A stretch of DNA of 64,000 bases from Allobosea sp. CRIB-10 (GCF_900112185.1 NZ_FOKP01000001.1:62001-126000); one strand, 5' to 3'; shown: positions 8,355-18,368, numbered from the stretch's first letter. Translations and numbers: made by a program. The notes: generated by a model not told the origin, from the letters alone.

Positions 8355-9323
8355 ATGTCCGCACCCGTTTCCATCGGCCTGATCGGCGCCGGCATCATGG
8401 GCGAGCGCATGCTGCGCGCGATCCTGGCGCAATCGCCGGAGCTCGTGCGTGCCGCCGGGATCTGGGACCCGTCCGCCGAGGCAATGGCGCGCATCGCCGG
8501 CGAGCTGCCGCAGGTCGCCCGGATGCGGAATCCCGCTGCGGTGATCGCGGCGAGCGATTGCGTCTACGTCGCCTCGCCGCCGGCCTCCCATCTCGGCCAT
8601 GCCCGCGCAGCGCTCGCTACCGGCAAGAGCGTGTTCTGCGAGAAACCGCTCGCGATCGACGTCGCCGATTCCCGTGCCTTCGTCACCGAGGCGGGCGGGC
8701 GCGGCGCGGTCAACTTTCCCTTCGCCTCCTCGCCTGCCGTCTCGCAGTTGCAGGACTGGGTTGCGGCCGGGACGGTCGGCGGCAGCCGGCGGATCGTGAT
8801 CGAGGTCGCCTTCGCCACCTGGCCGCGCTCCTGGCAGGCCGATGCGGCAGGTTGGCTCGATCGACGCGAGCAAGGCGGCTTCACCCGCGAGGTCGTCTCG
8901 CATTTCCTGTTCCTGAGCCGCCGCCTCGGCGGGACGTTGCATGGCCTGCAAGCGAGCGTCTCGTTCCCGGAGGCCGACAGGTCGGAGCGCCGGATCGAGG
9001 CGCGCCTGCTGGCCGGCGACATCCCGGTGACACTGACCGGCAGCGTCGGCACGACACAGAAGGACGACCACAATATCTGGATGCTGGAAGGCGAGGGCGG
9101 CGCGATCAGGCTCTGCGACTGGTCGCTGGCCGAGCAGCGCCAGCCGGACGGCTCCTGGCAGCGCGCGCCCGATGCCCTGACCCAGCTCGAGGCGCGGCCC
9201 GTCGCGCTGAAACGGCAGCTCGAAGGCGTCGCCAAGCTGGCCCACGGCGAGCCGCATCAGCTGGCGACGCTGGAGGAGGCGTTGAACGTCCAGGAGATCG
9301 TCGAGGCGATTCTCGCCAGCTAG
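8355..9323 (+). CDS. Gfo/Idh/MocA family NAD(P)-dependent oxidoreductase
   Basis: A 322-residue enzyme. The N terminus has the Rossmann motif GLIGAGIMGERML, and the EKPLA motif (FCEKPLAID, about residues 96-104) is the family's cofactor and substrate signature. The C-terminal half is the usual alpha/beta dimerisation domain. The family oxidises or reduces sugars, inositols and similar compounds; the substrate cannot be read from the sequence or neighbours. ATG at 8355 fits the family length. Confidence 0.85.
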   Translation: MSAPVSIGLIGAGIMGERMLRAILAQSPELVRAAGIWDPSAEAMARIAGELPQVARMRNPAAVIAASDCVYVASPPASHLGHARAALATGKSVFCEKPLAIDVADSRAFVTEAGGRGAVNFPFASSPAVSQLQDWVAAGTVGGSRRIVIEVAFATWPRSWQADAAGWLDRREQGGFTREVVSHFLFLSRRLGGTLHGLQASVSFPEADRSERRIEARLLAGDIPVTLTGSVGTTQKDDHNIWMLEGEGGAIRLCDWSLAEQRQPDGSWQRAPDALTQLEARPVALKRQLEGVAKLAHGEPHQLATLEEALNVQEIVEAILAS

Positions 9324-9384
9324 ACGCCTTCATTGAGGCGACATGGCAGGAGGGCTATGATCGGCGGGCTCAGGAGGCCTGCCG

Positions 9385-9951
9385 ATGCGCCATGCCTTCC
9401 TCACCGATGCGCAGATCGACGCCCGCGCGCTGGCTCACCGGCGCGGGCTCGGCTTTCATGACGACGAAGCCGTCGAGGTCCTGGCGCTGCTGGCCAGGCT
9501 CAAGGCACGCTATCCCGAATTCTTGCATGAGCGCGTACCGGACGGCTCGCTCGGCGGGGCCGAGGCGCAGTGGGATTCACAAGCCAGGAGGCTGCTGATC
9601 CCGGAGGCCGTGTTCCGGGCTGCCGAGCGCGGCGAGGGCAGGGCGCTGATGACGGTGGCGCACGAGGTCGGCCACGCGCTGCTCGGCCATGAAGGCAATC
9701 TGAACCGGGGACCGGCCGGCGGACGAGCCGAGAGGGTCTCGGCCAAGCTGCGCTCGATGGAATATCAGGCACGGCGCTATGCGGCCGCCTTCCTGATCCC
9801 GGATACGCCGGCGGTGCGCCGGCTCGACGCGACCGCGCTGAGCCAGCGCTACCGGGTCAGCATGAGCGCTGCGATCGTGCGTCATAGCGAGCTGCGCTCG
9901 GGCGAAAGCGCACAGACCCTGCCATTGCGGCAGGCTATGCTCGACCTCTGA
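9385..9951 (+). CDS. ImmA/IrrE-like zinc metallopeptidase
   Basis: A 188-residue protein with the gluzincin motif HEVGHALLGHEG (about residues 92-103) and a downstream third ligand in MEYQARRYAAAFLIP, the pattern of ImmA/IrrE peptidases, which cleave repressors or act in stress control. Unlike phage ImmA proteins there is no repressor gene next door. The start has AGGAGG eight bases upstream. Its gene lies between the oxidoreductase and an aminotransferase without obvious functional link. Confidence 0.8.
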   Translation: MRHAFLTDAQIDARALAHRRGLGFHDDEAVEVLALLARLKARYPEFLHERVPDGSLGGAEAQWDSQARRLLIPEAVFRAAERGEGRALMTVAHEVGHALLGHEGNLNRGPAGGRAERVSAKLRSMEYQARRYAAAFLIPDTPAVRRLDATALSQRYRVSMSAAIVRHSELRSGESAQTLPLRQAMLDL

Positions 9952-10015
9952 GCCGCTTGCGGTCGGCGCGCCCGCAGGGCATGGCTCGGGCAACGTGACG
10001 ATCATCGAGGCTGCC

Positions 10016-11206
10016 ATGACCATCGCCGTTCCCGGCCTGCCGCCGGCGCCGAAGCCCGCCCGGCGGGCGCAAGGCGTCTCGCCCTTCATCGTCATGGACG
10101 TGATGAATGCGGCCGAGGCGATCGAACGGCGCGGCGGCTCGGTCGTGCACATGGAAGTCGGCCAGCCTTCGGCGGCGACGCCGGCCAGCATCCGGGCGGC
10201 TGCGGCGCGGGCGCTGGAGGACGGTCGCATCGGCTATACCCAGGCGCTCGGCATCGGATCGCTCCGGGCGAGGATCGCGCGGCATTATCGCGACACCTAC
10301 GGTGTCGAGGTGCCGGCCGAGCGGGTGGTCGTGACGACCGGCTCCTCCGGCGGCTTCATCCTGAGTTTCCTCGCCTGCTTCGAGCCGGGCGCGCGCATCG
10401 CGATCACGGCTCCGGGCTATCCGGCCTATCGCAACATCCTGATCGCGCTCGGACTGGAGCCGGTGGCTATCCCGGTCGGGCCGGAGACGCGCTATGCGCT
10501 GACGCCGGAGCTGATCGCCAGGGCCCATGCCGAAAAGCCGCTCGCCGGCGTGCTGACGATGAGCCCTGCCAATCCGACGGGCGTAGTGATGGCGCCCGAA
10601 GCGATCGCGGCGGTGGCGGCCGAGTGCCGGCGGCTCGGGCTCTGGTACATCTCGGACGAGATCTATCACGGCCTGACCTATGAACGGCCGGCGACGACGG
10701 CGCTCGCCGCCGATCCGGACGCGATCATCGTCAACTCCTTCTCGAAATACTATTGCATGACCGGCTGGCGCGTCGGCTGGCTGGTGGTGCCGGAGCGGCT
10801 CGTGCGGGTGATCGAGCGGCTGCAGCAGAATTTCTCGATCTCGGTGCCGATGCTCAGCCAGGTGGCGGGCGAGGCGGCCTTCGACGCGATCCAGGAATGC
10901 GAGGCGATCAAGGCCGGCTATGCGGAGAACCGCGCCTATCTGCTGAAGGCGCTGCCGGAGATCGGCCTCGGCGACTTCCTGCCCGTCGACGGCGCCTTCT
11001 ACATCTATCTCGACATCGGCCGATATTCGAACGATTCCATGAGCTTCTGCCGGGATGTTCTGGAAAATGCCGGTGTCGCGATCACGCCCGGGCTCGATTT
11101 CGATGAGGAGCGCGGCGCGCGGACGGTGCGGCTCTCCTTCGCCGGCTCGCTCGCCGAATGCGAAGAGGCGGTGGCGCGCCTGGGGCGCTGGCTGAAGGCG
11201 CGCTGA
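10016..11206 (+). CDS. PLP-dependent aminotransferase, class I/II
   Basis: A 396-residue fold-type I aminotransferase. Landmarks: GSSGGFIL (phosphate-binding loop region), SPANPTGVVM, SDEIYHGL and the PLP lysine in NSFSKYYCMTGWRVGW; the C-terminal arginine is in ARTVRLSFAG. Residues match the aspartate/alanine-type enzymes, but substrate is not determined. I prefer ATG 10016 with GAGG five bases upstream over the GTG at 9995. The gene ends 60 bases before the MscS gene. Confidence 0.88.
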   Translation: MTIAVPGLPPAPKPARRAQGVSPFIVMDVMNAAEAIERRGGSVVHMEVGQPSAATPASIRAAAARALEDGRIGYTQALGIGSLRARIARHYRDTYGVEVPAERVVVTTGSSGGFILSFLACFEPGARIAITAPGYPAYRNILIALGLEPVAIPVGPETRYALTPELIARAHAEKPLAGVLTMSPANPTGVVMAPEAIAAVAAECRRLGLWYISDEIYHGLTYERPATTALAADPDAIIVNSFSKYYCMTGWRVGWLVVPERLVRVIERLQQNFSISVPMLSQVAGEAAFDAIQECEAIKAGYAENRAYLLKALPEIGLGDFLPVDGAFYIYLDIGRYSNDSMSFCRDVLENAGVAITPGLDFDEERGARTVRLSFAGSLAECEEAVARLGRWLKAR

Positions 11207-11265
11207 AGCGGGCGCTTGCCAAGGCGAAGTGGTAAACTCAATCTGATCCGGCTTGGGGGCAGGAC

Positions 11266-13530
11266 ATGGTCGCAATGCGGAACTGGCTGAAAGCCATGGC
11301 GTTGTGCGCGGCGGCGTTGCTGGCCGGCGCGGTTGCAGGCCCGACACAGCTGGCGGCGCAACAGCACAAGGCAGACGCGGCGCCCGTGCTGACGCTGCGC
11401 GGCGACGAGACGCCCGAGACGGTGCGCAAGCTCGTCGACGCGCTCTCGGCCGGTGGGCGCAAGGTCGAGATCAGGATCGCTGGCAAGGACGATGCGGCCA
11501 CCGCTCATGCGCCACCGGCATCTGCTGCCGCCGGTGCAGGTTTGCCGCCATCGTCGAGCAATGCTCCTGCAGAGAATGAAACCCCGGCGGAGGCGTTCTG
11601 GGACCACTTCGTCGATGGGATGTCACAAGGCCTCGCAGCTGTGCCGCGCCTGGCCGAGGTGCCGCAGGCCTGGCGCGCCGCCTGGGCGCAGAACCGTAAC
11701 GGCGTTAACGGGGTTTCGGCCGGCTGGCGGCTCGCTGCGGGCCTCTTGCTCGCATTCGCCATTGCCGGGCTATTCCGGCTCGCAACCAAAAATTGGTTTG
11801 CACAACGGCTGCAGCCGGAAGGGCCGGAGTTCACGCCGCGCCTGATAGCGTCCTCTTGGGGGTTGCTGCAGGATCTGGTGACGCTCGGGCTCGGCTTCGC
11901 GGTGCTGCATGCGATCCGCAAATTCTGGCTGCCCGAGCCGGATCTCGCCCATATGGTGCTGCGCACCATCGCCAACGGCCTCACCATCGGCGCCGGCTAT
12001 CTGATCATCGGACGCTTCCTGCTTGCTCCCGGCGCCCCTCAACGTCGGGTGATGCCGCTGCCGCGGGCCGAGCGAGCTTTCAACTTCCTGATCGTCTTCG
12101 GCGTTCTGACGCCCGTCCTGCTCACGGCGACCGTGTCGATCCAGCATGCCACCGGCCCCGGAGCCGTGGTCGGGCTGTTCGCTCTGGTCGGCATTGTCTC
12201 GACCGTGTTCAAGGTCTGGTGGTTCATCGATGCGCGGCACGACCTGGCGGCGCTGATCCTCCACTCCGCACATGAGCCAGGACCGGCGCGCCGCACGATC
12301 GCCCTGACGACGGGCTGGCTCTATGCCGCGCTCGCCATCCTGATCTGGATGGTCGGCAATGCATCATCGATGATGGAGGGCGGCGCGCGCTGGGCCGAGG
12401 CCGCAGCGCTGACGCAGTTCATCATCGTGCTCGCGCCGATCCTGGCGGTCGGCATCACCAGCCTGATGGCCTGCCGGCAGGCACATGCGGCGGTGATGGG
12501 CGAGAGGGCGCCGCTTTCGCTCGCGGTCGGTCATGCGCTACGGGCTGCCGCCGGCGGCGCGATCTGGGCCGGCGGCTTCTATCTGCTGGCGCGGCTCTGG
12601 GCCGGCTTCCTCTTTGGTGTCAGTTCCGACCAGTTCGCCGTGCTGATGCGCCAGGCGGGCGGCGTTGCCGTGCTCGCCTTTGCGGGCTGGGTCGCGATCG
12701 TTTTCCTGCGCAGCTTCTTCGACGCCTATGCGCCGCCTTCGGCCGCGACCGGCCCGGCCGATGAGGATGCGGTTCCGCACGACCATGTGCCGTCACGGCT
12801 GGCGACCGTGATGCCGATCCTGCGCGGCGTGGTGCTCACGGCCGTGTTCGGCCTGACCGGGCTCGTCCTGCTGTCGCGCCTCGGCGTCGATATCGGCCCG
12901 CTCCTGGCGGCCTTCAGCATCCTCGGCCTTGCTGTTTCCTTCGGCTCGCAGGCGCTGGTGCGCGACATCGTCTCCGGCTTCTTCTTCATGCTGGAGGATG
13001 CCTTCCGCGTCGGCGAATATGTCGATACCGGCCGGCTCAAGGGCACTGTCGAGAAGATCTCGCTGCGCTCGATGCAGTTGCGCCATCAGAGCGGGCAGGT
13101 CCACACGGTCCCCTTCGGCCAGGTGCAGTCGCTGACCAATGCCAGCCGCGACTGGGCGACGGTGAAGTTCAACGTCCGGCTCGACCACTCCGCCGACATC
13201 GAGAAGGCGCGCAAGACGATCAAGAAGATCGGGGCGGCGTTGCTGGAGGACCCCGAATACGGGCCGCATTTCATCGCCCAGCTCAAGATGCAGGGCGTCG
13301 CCGACATCACCGACTCGGCCATCGTGATCCGGCTGAAGTTCACCAGCAAGCCGACCCAGGCCTCGATGCTGCAGCGCGAGGCGCTGAAGCGGGTCTATCG
13401 CGGCCTGATCGAGGCGCAGGTGCCGTTCGCGTCGAATGCCGTTACCGTGAAGGAAGGCAGCGGCAAGAGCGGTGCTGCGGCGATCGCGGCCGTGCCGCCG
13501 CCGACACCGCTGGTGCCGGCGGCGGAATGA
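11266..13530 (+). CDS. Large MscS family mechanosensitive ion channel
   Basis: A 754-residue channel. There is a signal peptide, then a periplasmic low-complexity segment to about residue 130, several membrane helices, and the MscS core from about residue 520 to 740. The pore-lining helix region reads LLAAFSILGLAVSFGSQALVRDIVSGFFFMLED and the beta domain DTGRLKGTVEKISLRSMQLR. Such channels release solutes upon hypo-osmotic shock; the extended N-terminal membrane part resembles the YbiO/YnaI-type members. ATG at 11266 follows GGGGGCAGG. Confidence 0.88.
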   Translation: MVAMRNWLKAMALCAAALLAGAVAGPTQLAAQQHKADAAPVLTLRGDETPETVRKLVDALSAGGRKVEIRIAGKDDAATAHAPPASAAAGAGLPPSSSNAPAENETPAEAFWDHFVDGMSQGLAAVPRLAEVPQAWRAAWAQNRNGVNGVSAGWRLAAGLLLAFAIAGLFRLATKNWFAQRLQPEGPEFTPRLIASSWGLLQDLVTLGLGFAVLHAIRKFWLPEPDLAHMVLRTIANGLTIGAGYLIIGRFLLAPGAPQRRVMPLPRAERAFNFLIVFGVLTPVLLTATVSIQHATGPGAVVGLFALVGIVSTVFKVWWFIDARHDLAALILHSAHEPGPARRTIALTTGWLYAALAILIWMVGNASSMMEGGARWAEAAALTQFIIVLAPILAVGITSLMACRQAHAAVMGERAPLSLAVGHALRAAAGGAIWAGGFYLLARLWAGFLFGVSSDQFAVLMRQAGGVAVLAFAGWVAIVFLRSFFDAYAPPSAATGPADEDAVPHDHVPSRLATVMPILRGVVLTAVFGLTGLVLLSRLGVDIGPLLAAFSILGLAVSFGSQALVRDIVSGFFFMLEDAFRVGEYVDTGRLKGTVEKISLRSMQLRHQSGQVHTVPFGQVQSLTNASRDWATVKFNVRLDHSADIEKARKTIKKIGAALLEDPEYGPHFIAQLKMQGVADITDSAIVIRLKFTSKPTQASMLQREALKRVYRGLIEAQVPFASNAVTVKEGSGKSGAAAIAAVPPPTPLVPAAE

Positions 13531-13658
13531 GCGCTGGCTGACCGCCTCAGCCGGGCCGATGCCCGAACTCCAGCGTCGGGACGAAGCCGAAGCAGAGCAG
13601 GCGATCGCCCGGTCCAGCAGGCGCTCACAGCTGCGCGGCGGACGCATTCTCCTATCGC

Positions 13659-13690
13659 AAAAAAGGCCGCCGCGATCCCTCGCGGCGGCC
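13659..13690 (-). terminator. Rho-independent terminator of rne
   Basis: A perfect 10-base stem GGCCGCCGCG/CGCGGCGGCC with a 6-base loop spans 13665-13690. Read on the minus strand, the stem is followed by TTTTTT (13659-13664), about 20 bases behind the rne stop. This is the clearest intrinsic terminator in the window. Confidence 0.9.
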
Positions 13691-13711
13691 CTGAGGTCCA
13701 GACCCTGATTT

Positions 13712-16462
13712 CTACTTGCGTCCGGCCAGCTTGTTCCACCAGCCGCCGCGCTTCGGCCTGTCCGGATCCGGCGGCGTCAGCACGACCGCTACCGGCTCCT
13801 CGACGACACGCGGCGCGGGCTCCGGCTCCGCGGCGACGGGCTCCGGCTCGGGCGCTGCAACCTCGGCCACAGCCGGCTCAGGAGCGGGCGCCGGCTCGGC
13901 CGGAGCGGCAGCGACGCCGTCCTCGGTGATCGGCACGACCTTCTTGCGCGAACGGCTGCGCTTCGGCTTCTCGGCCGGCTCGGCGACGGCTTCGCCGGCG
14001 GTGTCGACAGTCTTGGCTGCTTCGGCAGTCGCGGCCTCGGCTTCCGCCTCGGCCTTCTTGCTGCGGCTGCGGCGCGCACGTTTCGGCTTGGCATCGGCCT
14101 CCGGCTCGGTGGCGGGCGCCTCGCTCACGGCCTCGGCCGTCTCCTCGACAGGCGCGGCGACTGCGGCGGGCGCCGCATCGTCGGACTCGCCGACGGTCGC
14201 GTCGTCGCCATCCTCGCCTTCGTCATGGTCGCCGGCCTCGTCGGCCGCGCCCTCGAGCTGGCCCTGGCCGTCACGCTCGCCGCCGCGCCGCCGACGGCGC
14301 CGGCGACGCCGGCGGCGGCCATCGCGACCCTCCTGGCCTTCGCCATCACCGGACGCGCGCGCAGCCGTCTCGCTCTCGCCTTCGCCCTCGGTCTCCTCGA
14401 CTTCGACCTCGACGATCTCCTCGTCTTCGGGCTCGTCGATGATCGCCTCGGCGCGCATGCTGGAGACCGGCACGACGCGGTTCTCGTTGCCGACGAACTC
14501 GCCGCGCTCGACCTCGAAATAGCGGGTGCCGAGCAAAGCGGCGTCGGCCGAGATGGTGATCGCGATATTGAAGCGCTCCTCCAGGTCGCGCAGATGGGCG
14601 CGCTTCTGGTTGAGCACGTAGAGCGCGACCTCGGGCCGGGTGCGGACCTCGAGATTATGCGAGGCGCTCTTGATCAGCGCCTCTTCGAGGGCGCGCAGGA
14701 TCTGCAGCGCAATCGACGGCGTCGAGCGGACGAGGCCGGCGCCGGCGCAGTGCGGGCAGGGTACCGAGGAGCTCTCGAGCACGCCGGTCCGGATGCGCTG
14801 GCGCGACATCTCCAGCAGGCCGAAGGCGGAGATGCGGCCGACCTGGATGCGAGCCCGGTCGTTCTTCAGGCACTCCTTCAGCTTCTTCTCGACGGCCCGG
14901 TTGTTGCGGTTCTCCTCCATGTCGATGAAATCGATCACGATGAGACCGGCAAGGTCGCGCAGGCGCAGCTGGCGCGAGATTTCCTCGGCCGCTTCGAGAT
15001 TGGTCTTGAGGGCGGTGTCCTCGATATTGTGCTCGCGGGTCGAACGGCCCGAGTTGATGTCGATCGCGACCAGCGCCTCGGTCTGGTTGATGACGATGTA
15101 GCCGCCCGACTTCAGGGTGACCGTGTTCGAGAACATCGCGTCGAGCTGGCTCTCGACGCCGAAGGCGGCGAAGAGCGGGGTCTGCTCGCGATAGGGCTTC
15201 ACGCTCTTGGCATGGCTCGGCATGAGCATGCGCATGAAATCCTTCGCCTCGCGATAGGCGCTCTCGCCGGCGACGTGAACCTCGTCGATATCCTTGTTGT
15301 AGAGATCGCGGATCGAGCGCTTGACGAGGTTGCCCTCCTCATAGACCAGCGCCGGGGCGACAGAGCCGAGCGTCAGCTCACGCACGCTCTCCCACATCCG
15401 CATCAGATATTCGTAGTCGCGCCTGATCTCCGGCTTGGTGCGCGAGGCGCCGGCGGTGCGCAGGATGATGCCCATCCCCTCCGGCACCTCCAGCTCCTGG
15501 GCGATCTCCTTGAGGCGCTTGCGGTCCTCGGCATTGGTGATCTTGCGCGAGATGCCGCCGCCCTTGCCGGTGTTCGGCATCAGCACCGAATAGCGACCGG
15601 CGAGCGAGAGATAGGTGGTCAGGGCCGCGCCCTTGTTGCCGCGCTCTTCCTTGACGACCTGGACCAGGATGATCTGGCGGCGCTTGATCACCTCCTGGAT
15701 CTTGTACTGGCGGCGCGAATGGCGATGCGGCCGCTCGGCGATGTCGTCGAGCGCATCGCCGCCACCGAGCTGTTCCGGCTCCTCCTGCGCGTCCTCGCCG
15801 CCATTCTCGTCGTCGCCGTTCTCGTCGTCCTGCGACGGACGGCGCGCTTCAGCCGCTTCCTCGCCGTCCTCTGAAGCTGGCGCCTCCGTCGTGGTCTCGA
15901 AGGTCAGCGGCGCGGCGTTCTCGACGACGTCCTCGCCGTCGGATTCGGCGACGGTCGGGGCGAAGGTCTCGCCGAACGCCGGCGCGCCCTCGTTGACCAT
16001 GGCGGCTTCCTTGCCGTCGGTCTCGACATGGCCGTTGCCGGTTTCACCGGCCTCGACCTCGGCGCTGACGGTCTCGCCGGTCTCGGCGGCGCGCTTGGGC
16101 CGGTTGTCGCGATCGCGGCGGCCGCGACGGCCACGGCGCTCGCGCTTTTCCTCGTCACGCTCCTCCTCGCGCTCGGCGCGGGCTTCCTCGGCGAGCAGGG
16201 CCTGCCGGTCGGCGACGGGGATCTGATAGTAGTCGGGGTGGATTTCGGAGAAGGCGAGGAAGCCGTGGCGGTTGCCGCCATACTCCACGAAGGCGGCCTG
16301 GAGCGACGGCTCCACCCGCGTCACCTTCGCCAGATAGATATTGCCGCGGAGCGGCTTGCGGCTGGCTGATTCGAAATCAAACTCTTCGATACGCGAGCCG
16401 CGGGACACCACGACCCGGGTCTCTTCCGGGTGGGTGGCGTCGATGAGCATCTTGTTGGCCAT
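13712..16462 (-). CDS. rne: Ribonuclease E
   Basis: A 916-residue endoribonuclease that initiates mRNA decay and processes rRNA and tRNA precursors; it organises the degradosome. The start MANKMLIDATHPEETRV is diagnostic. Residues 36-90 begin the S1 RNA-binding domain; an acidic/basic insertion of about 160 residues (90-250) interrupts it, as in other alphaproteobacterial enzymes. Catalytic aspartates are in LVAIDINSGRS and IVIDFIDME and the Zn-link cysteines in VPCPHCAG. The C-terminal third (from about residue 660) is Glu/Ala/Pro-rich with an Arg block (RRRRRRRRRR-like), typical of the disordered scaffold. The unusually long upstream gap (574 bases) may hold an autoregulated leader. The longer frame to 16567 has no supporting start. 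Confidence 0.96.
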   Translation of the reverse strand: MANKMLIDATHPEETRVVVSRGSRIEEFDFESASRKPLRGNIYLAKVTRVEPSLQAAFVEYGGNRHGFLAFSEIHPDYYQIPVADRQALLAEEARAEREEERDEEKRERRGRRGRRDRDNRPKRAAETGETVSAEVEAGETGNGHVETDGKEAAMVNEGAPAFGETFAPTVAESDGEDVVENAAPLTFETTTEAPASEDGEEAAEARRPSQDDENGDDENGGEDAQEEPEQLGGGDALDDIAERPHRHSRRQYKIQEVIKRRQIILVQVVKEERGNKGAALTTYLSLAGRYSVLMPNTGKGGGISRKITNAEDRKRLKEIAQELEVPEGMGIILRTAGASRTKPEIRRDYEYLMRMWESVRELTLGSVAPALVYEEGNLVKRSIRDLYNKDIDEVHVAGESAYREAKDFMRMLMPSHAKSVKPYREQTPLFAAFGVESQLDAMFSNTVTLKSGGYIVINQTEALVAIDINSGRSTREHNIEDTALKTNLEAAEEISRQLRLRDLAGLIVIDFIDMEENRNNRAVEKKLKECLKNDRARIQVGRISAFGLLEMSRQRIRTGVLESSSVPCPHCAGAGLVRSTPSIALQILRALEEALIKSASHNLEVRTRPEVALYVLNQKRAHLRDLEERFNIAITISADAALLGTRYFEVERGEFVGNENRVVPVSSMRAEAIIDEPEDEEIVEVEVEETEGEGESETAARASGDGEGQEGRDGRRRRRRRRRRRGGERDGQGQLEGAADEAGDHDEGEDGDDATVGESDDAAPAAVAAPVEETAEAVSEAPATEPEADAKPKRARRSRSKKAEAEAEAATAEAAKTVDTAGEAVAEPAEKPKRSRSRKKVVPITEDGVAAAPAEPAPAPEPAVAEVAAPEPEPVAAEPEPAPRVVEEPVAVVLTPPDPDRPKRGGWWNKLAGRK

Positions 16463-17036
16463 GGGACAATTCCATTGGCGCGGCAGCCTTGGCAATCCGC
16501 CGGCCTGCGGACGTGAGTCCGCGGCCGCGGGCAGGGGCGCCGCGCGTCGACCGGCTGAAGCCGGCATGTTGCAGGGAGAGGAGTTCGATCAGGGAAGGAC
16601 GACGGAAGCGGGCGGCGGAGCGGGCGGACAGCCCGTCACCACCTGAGAGGTTTCGACGAAACACCGAAAGAGAAAGCGGCGTCGTTTGCCCCGACATCTT
16701 ACCTTTGACCTGCGGCGCGCCGGAAAGCGCACCGCGTTTGACACGCTCGCGGACAAGAGTACCGGCGCCGATTGCTGCCTGGCGCAGGCCCGTCCGCGGA
16801 CGATTCCGTTGTTGGCTGCCCCCGCGCCGGCGCGGATCATGTGACAGATCCGGTCGTTCGGCCGTTTCGCAGGGCGTCGGCGGGCTTATGGCCCGGCTTG
16901 TGCGCTGCGGTAGCCTTCGCGATGCAACCTTCTCCATTACAGACAGGCGATGCATTTTTGCAAGCGCGTTAACGGTGGGAGATCGGGCAGGCGCGGTTTC
17001 CGCTGCCGGTCGGCCGTGGTAACGGGTTGTCAATGA
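16463..17036. other. Intergenic region between rne and the amidase gene; likely long rne leader
   Basis: No credible gene. It should hold the divergent promoters of rne and the amidase gene. Small inverted repeats are visible, for example GCGGAC/GTCCGC (16507-16522) and GTTTC/GAAAC near 16650. If the promoter candidate at 16934-16963 is right, rne has a leader of about 470 bases, reminiscent of the autoregulatory rne leader of E. coli, but I see no sequence similarity to it. Confidence 0.5.
16934..16963 (-). promoter_or_regulatory. Candidate rne promoter
   Basis: On the minus strand TTGCAA (16958-16963) and TAATGG (16934-16939) are separated by 18 bases, in the least GC-rich part of the gap. 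Sequence-only guess. Confidence 0.3.
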
Positions 17037-18368
17037 TTGGCGACGCTATGGTTAAGGCTCGTTAAGCGTCGAACCAGCGAATCGAGGAGTTTCCTCCTGC
17101 TTCACCGGCTTCGCCTGTCTTTAAGGGGCGTCCCGCGCTGCATCGCCATCCCGGCGCTGCGGCTGTTCGCATGTGCGGCCCTGCTTCTGTCGTTTCTTTC
17201 TCTCGCGACAGCGAACTCACCCGGCCGCGCCAGCAATGAGCTTCCGGTCGCCACCGACGCGCGGCTGGAGGTTCAGGGCGAGGTCGTTCGGCTGACCATG
17301 GCGCTGTCCCGGCCGGTCACGGCCGCCGCTTCGGTCATGGCCGGGCCGGATCGCGTCATTGTCGATATGCCCTCGATCAACTTCCAGATCGACGGGAAGC
17401 AGGGGCGCAAGTCGGCAGGTTTCGTCTCCGGTTTCCGCTATGGCCTGTTCATGGCCGACCGGGCCCGCATCATCCTCGACCTGGCCCAGCCTGCCGCGAT
17501 CGTGAATGTCTCGGTCAAGCCGGTGCGCGGCGGCTTCGGAGAACTCGTCGTCGAACTGAAGCGCACGAGCCGCGAGGAATTCGCAGCGCTTGCCCGCGAA
17601 GCGGCGGCGAAGACGCAGTTGCCCAGCATTCCGGTCGAGCGCAAGGCCGAGGGCGATTCGCGCCGCATCGTGGTGATCGATCCCGGTCATGGCGGCATCG
17701 ATCCCGGCACTCAGGTCGCGGCAATCGCCGAGAAGGCCGTGGTGCTCGCCTTCGGGTTGAAGCTGAAGGAGCAGCTCGAGGCGCAGGGACGCTATCGGGT
17801 GATCATGACCCGCTCGGACGACACCTTCATCTCGCTGAACGATCGCGTGCGCATCGCGCGTGGCGTCGAGGCCAATCTCTTCATCTCGATCCACGCCGAT
17901 TCGCTGGCCCAGGCCCAGGACGTGCGTGGGGCGACCATCTATACCGGCTCGGAGCGCGCCAGCGACGCCGAGGCGGCCCGGCTGGCGGCCAAGGAGAACC
18001 AGGCTGACGCCGTCGCCGGACTCGATTCGAGCGAGGACGTGCAGGATGTCGCCGGGATCCTGATGGATCTCGCTAAGCGCGAGACCCGCAGCTTCTCGAC
18101 GATCTTCGCCCGAAATCTGGTCGAGAAGCTCGGCGGCTCGGTGAAGATGCACAAGGTGCCGTTGCGTTCGGCAGGTTTTCGCGTATTGACCGCCCCCGAC
18201 GTGCCGTCGGTGCTGATCGAGCTCGGCTACATGTCGAGCCCGAAGGATGCCGAGCTGCTGAATTCCGAGGGTTGGCGCAATCAGGCGGCGGCCGCGGTCC
18301 AGCAGGCTGTCGACCAGTATTTCGAGCGCTTGCAGACCCCGGGCAAGGCCGCGCAAAGCAAGCCTTGA
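17037..18368 (+). CDS. N-acetylmuramoyl-L-alanine amidase with AMIN domain (AmiC-like)
   Basis: A periplasmic cell-wall amidase of up to 443 residues that removes peptide stems from glycan during cell separation. A hydrophobic signal segment (ALRLFACAALLLSFLSLATA) precedes an AMIN domain (about 70-180), which targets peptidoglycan, and an Amidase_3 domain (about 215-430). Zinc ligands and catalysis: IDPGHGGIDPG, then an Arg-Asp stretch ending in SIHADS and the catalytic Glu in VLIELGYMSS. No ATG lies near the N terminus; TTG at 17037 opens the frame, and a CTG just behind GAGGAG at about 17085 is an alternative. Followed by PBP1A, a common pairing. Confidence 0.9.
   Translation: MATLWLRLVKRRTSESRSFLLLHRLRLSLRGVPRCIAIPALRLFACAALLLSFLSLATANSPGRASNELPVATDARLEVQGEVVRLTMALSRPVTAAASVMAGPDRVIVDMPSINFQIDGKQGRKSAGFVSGFRYGLFMADRARIILDLAQPAAIVNVSVKPVRGGFGELVVELKRTSREEFAALAREAAAKTQLPSIPVERKAEGDSRRIVVIDPGHGGIDPGTQVAAIAEKAVVLAFGLKLKEQLEAQGRYRVIMTRSDDTFISLNDRVRIARGVEANLFISIHADSLAQAQDVRGATIYTGSERASDAEAARLAAKENQADAVAGLDSSEDVQDVAGILMDLAKRETRSFSTIFARNLVEKLGGSVKMHKVPLRSAGFRVLTAPDVPSVLIELGYMSSPKDAELLNSEGWRNQAAAAVQQAVDQYFERLQTPGKAAQSKP

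Noticed and set aside
7032..9257. 741-codon antisense frame
   Set aside because: Overlaps the GGDEF and Gfo/Idh/MocA genes, both of which carry clear motifs.
17027..17052. Promoter TTGTCA/TATGGT for the amidase gene
   Set aside because: The spacer would be only 14 bases, and the boxes overlap the chosen start codon.
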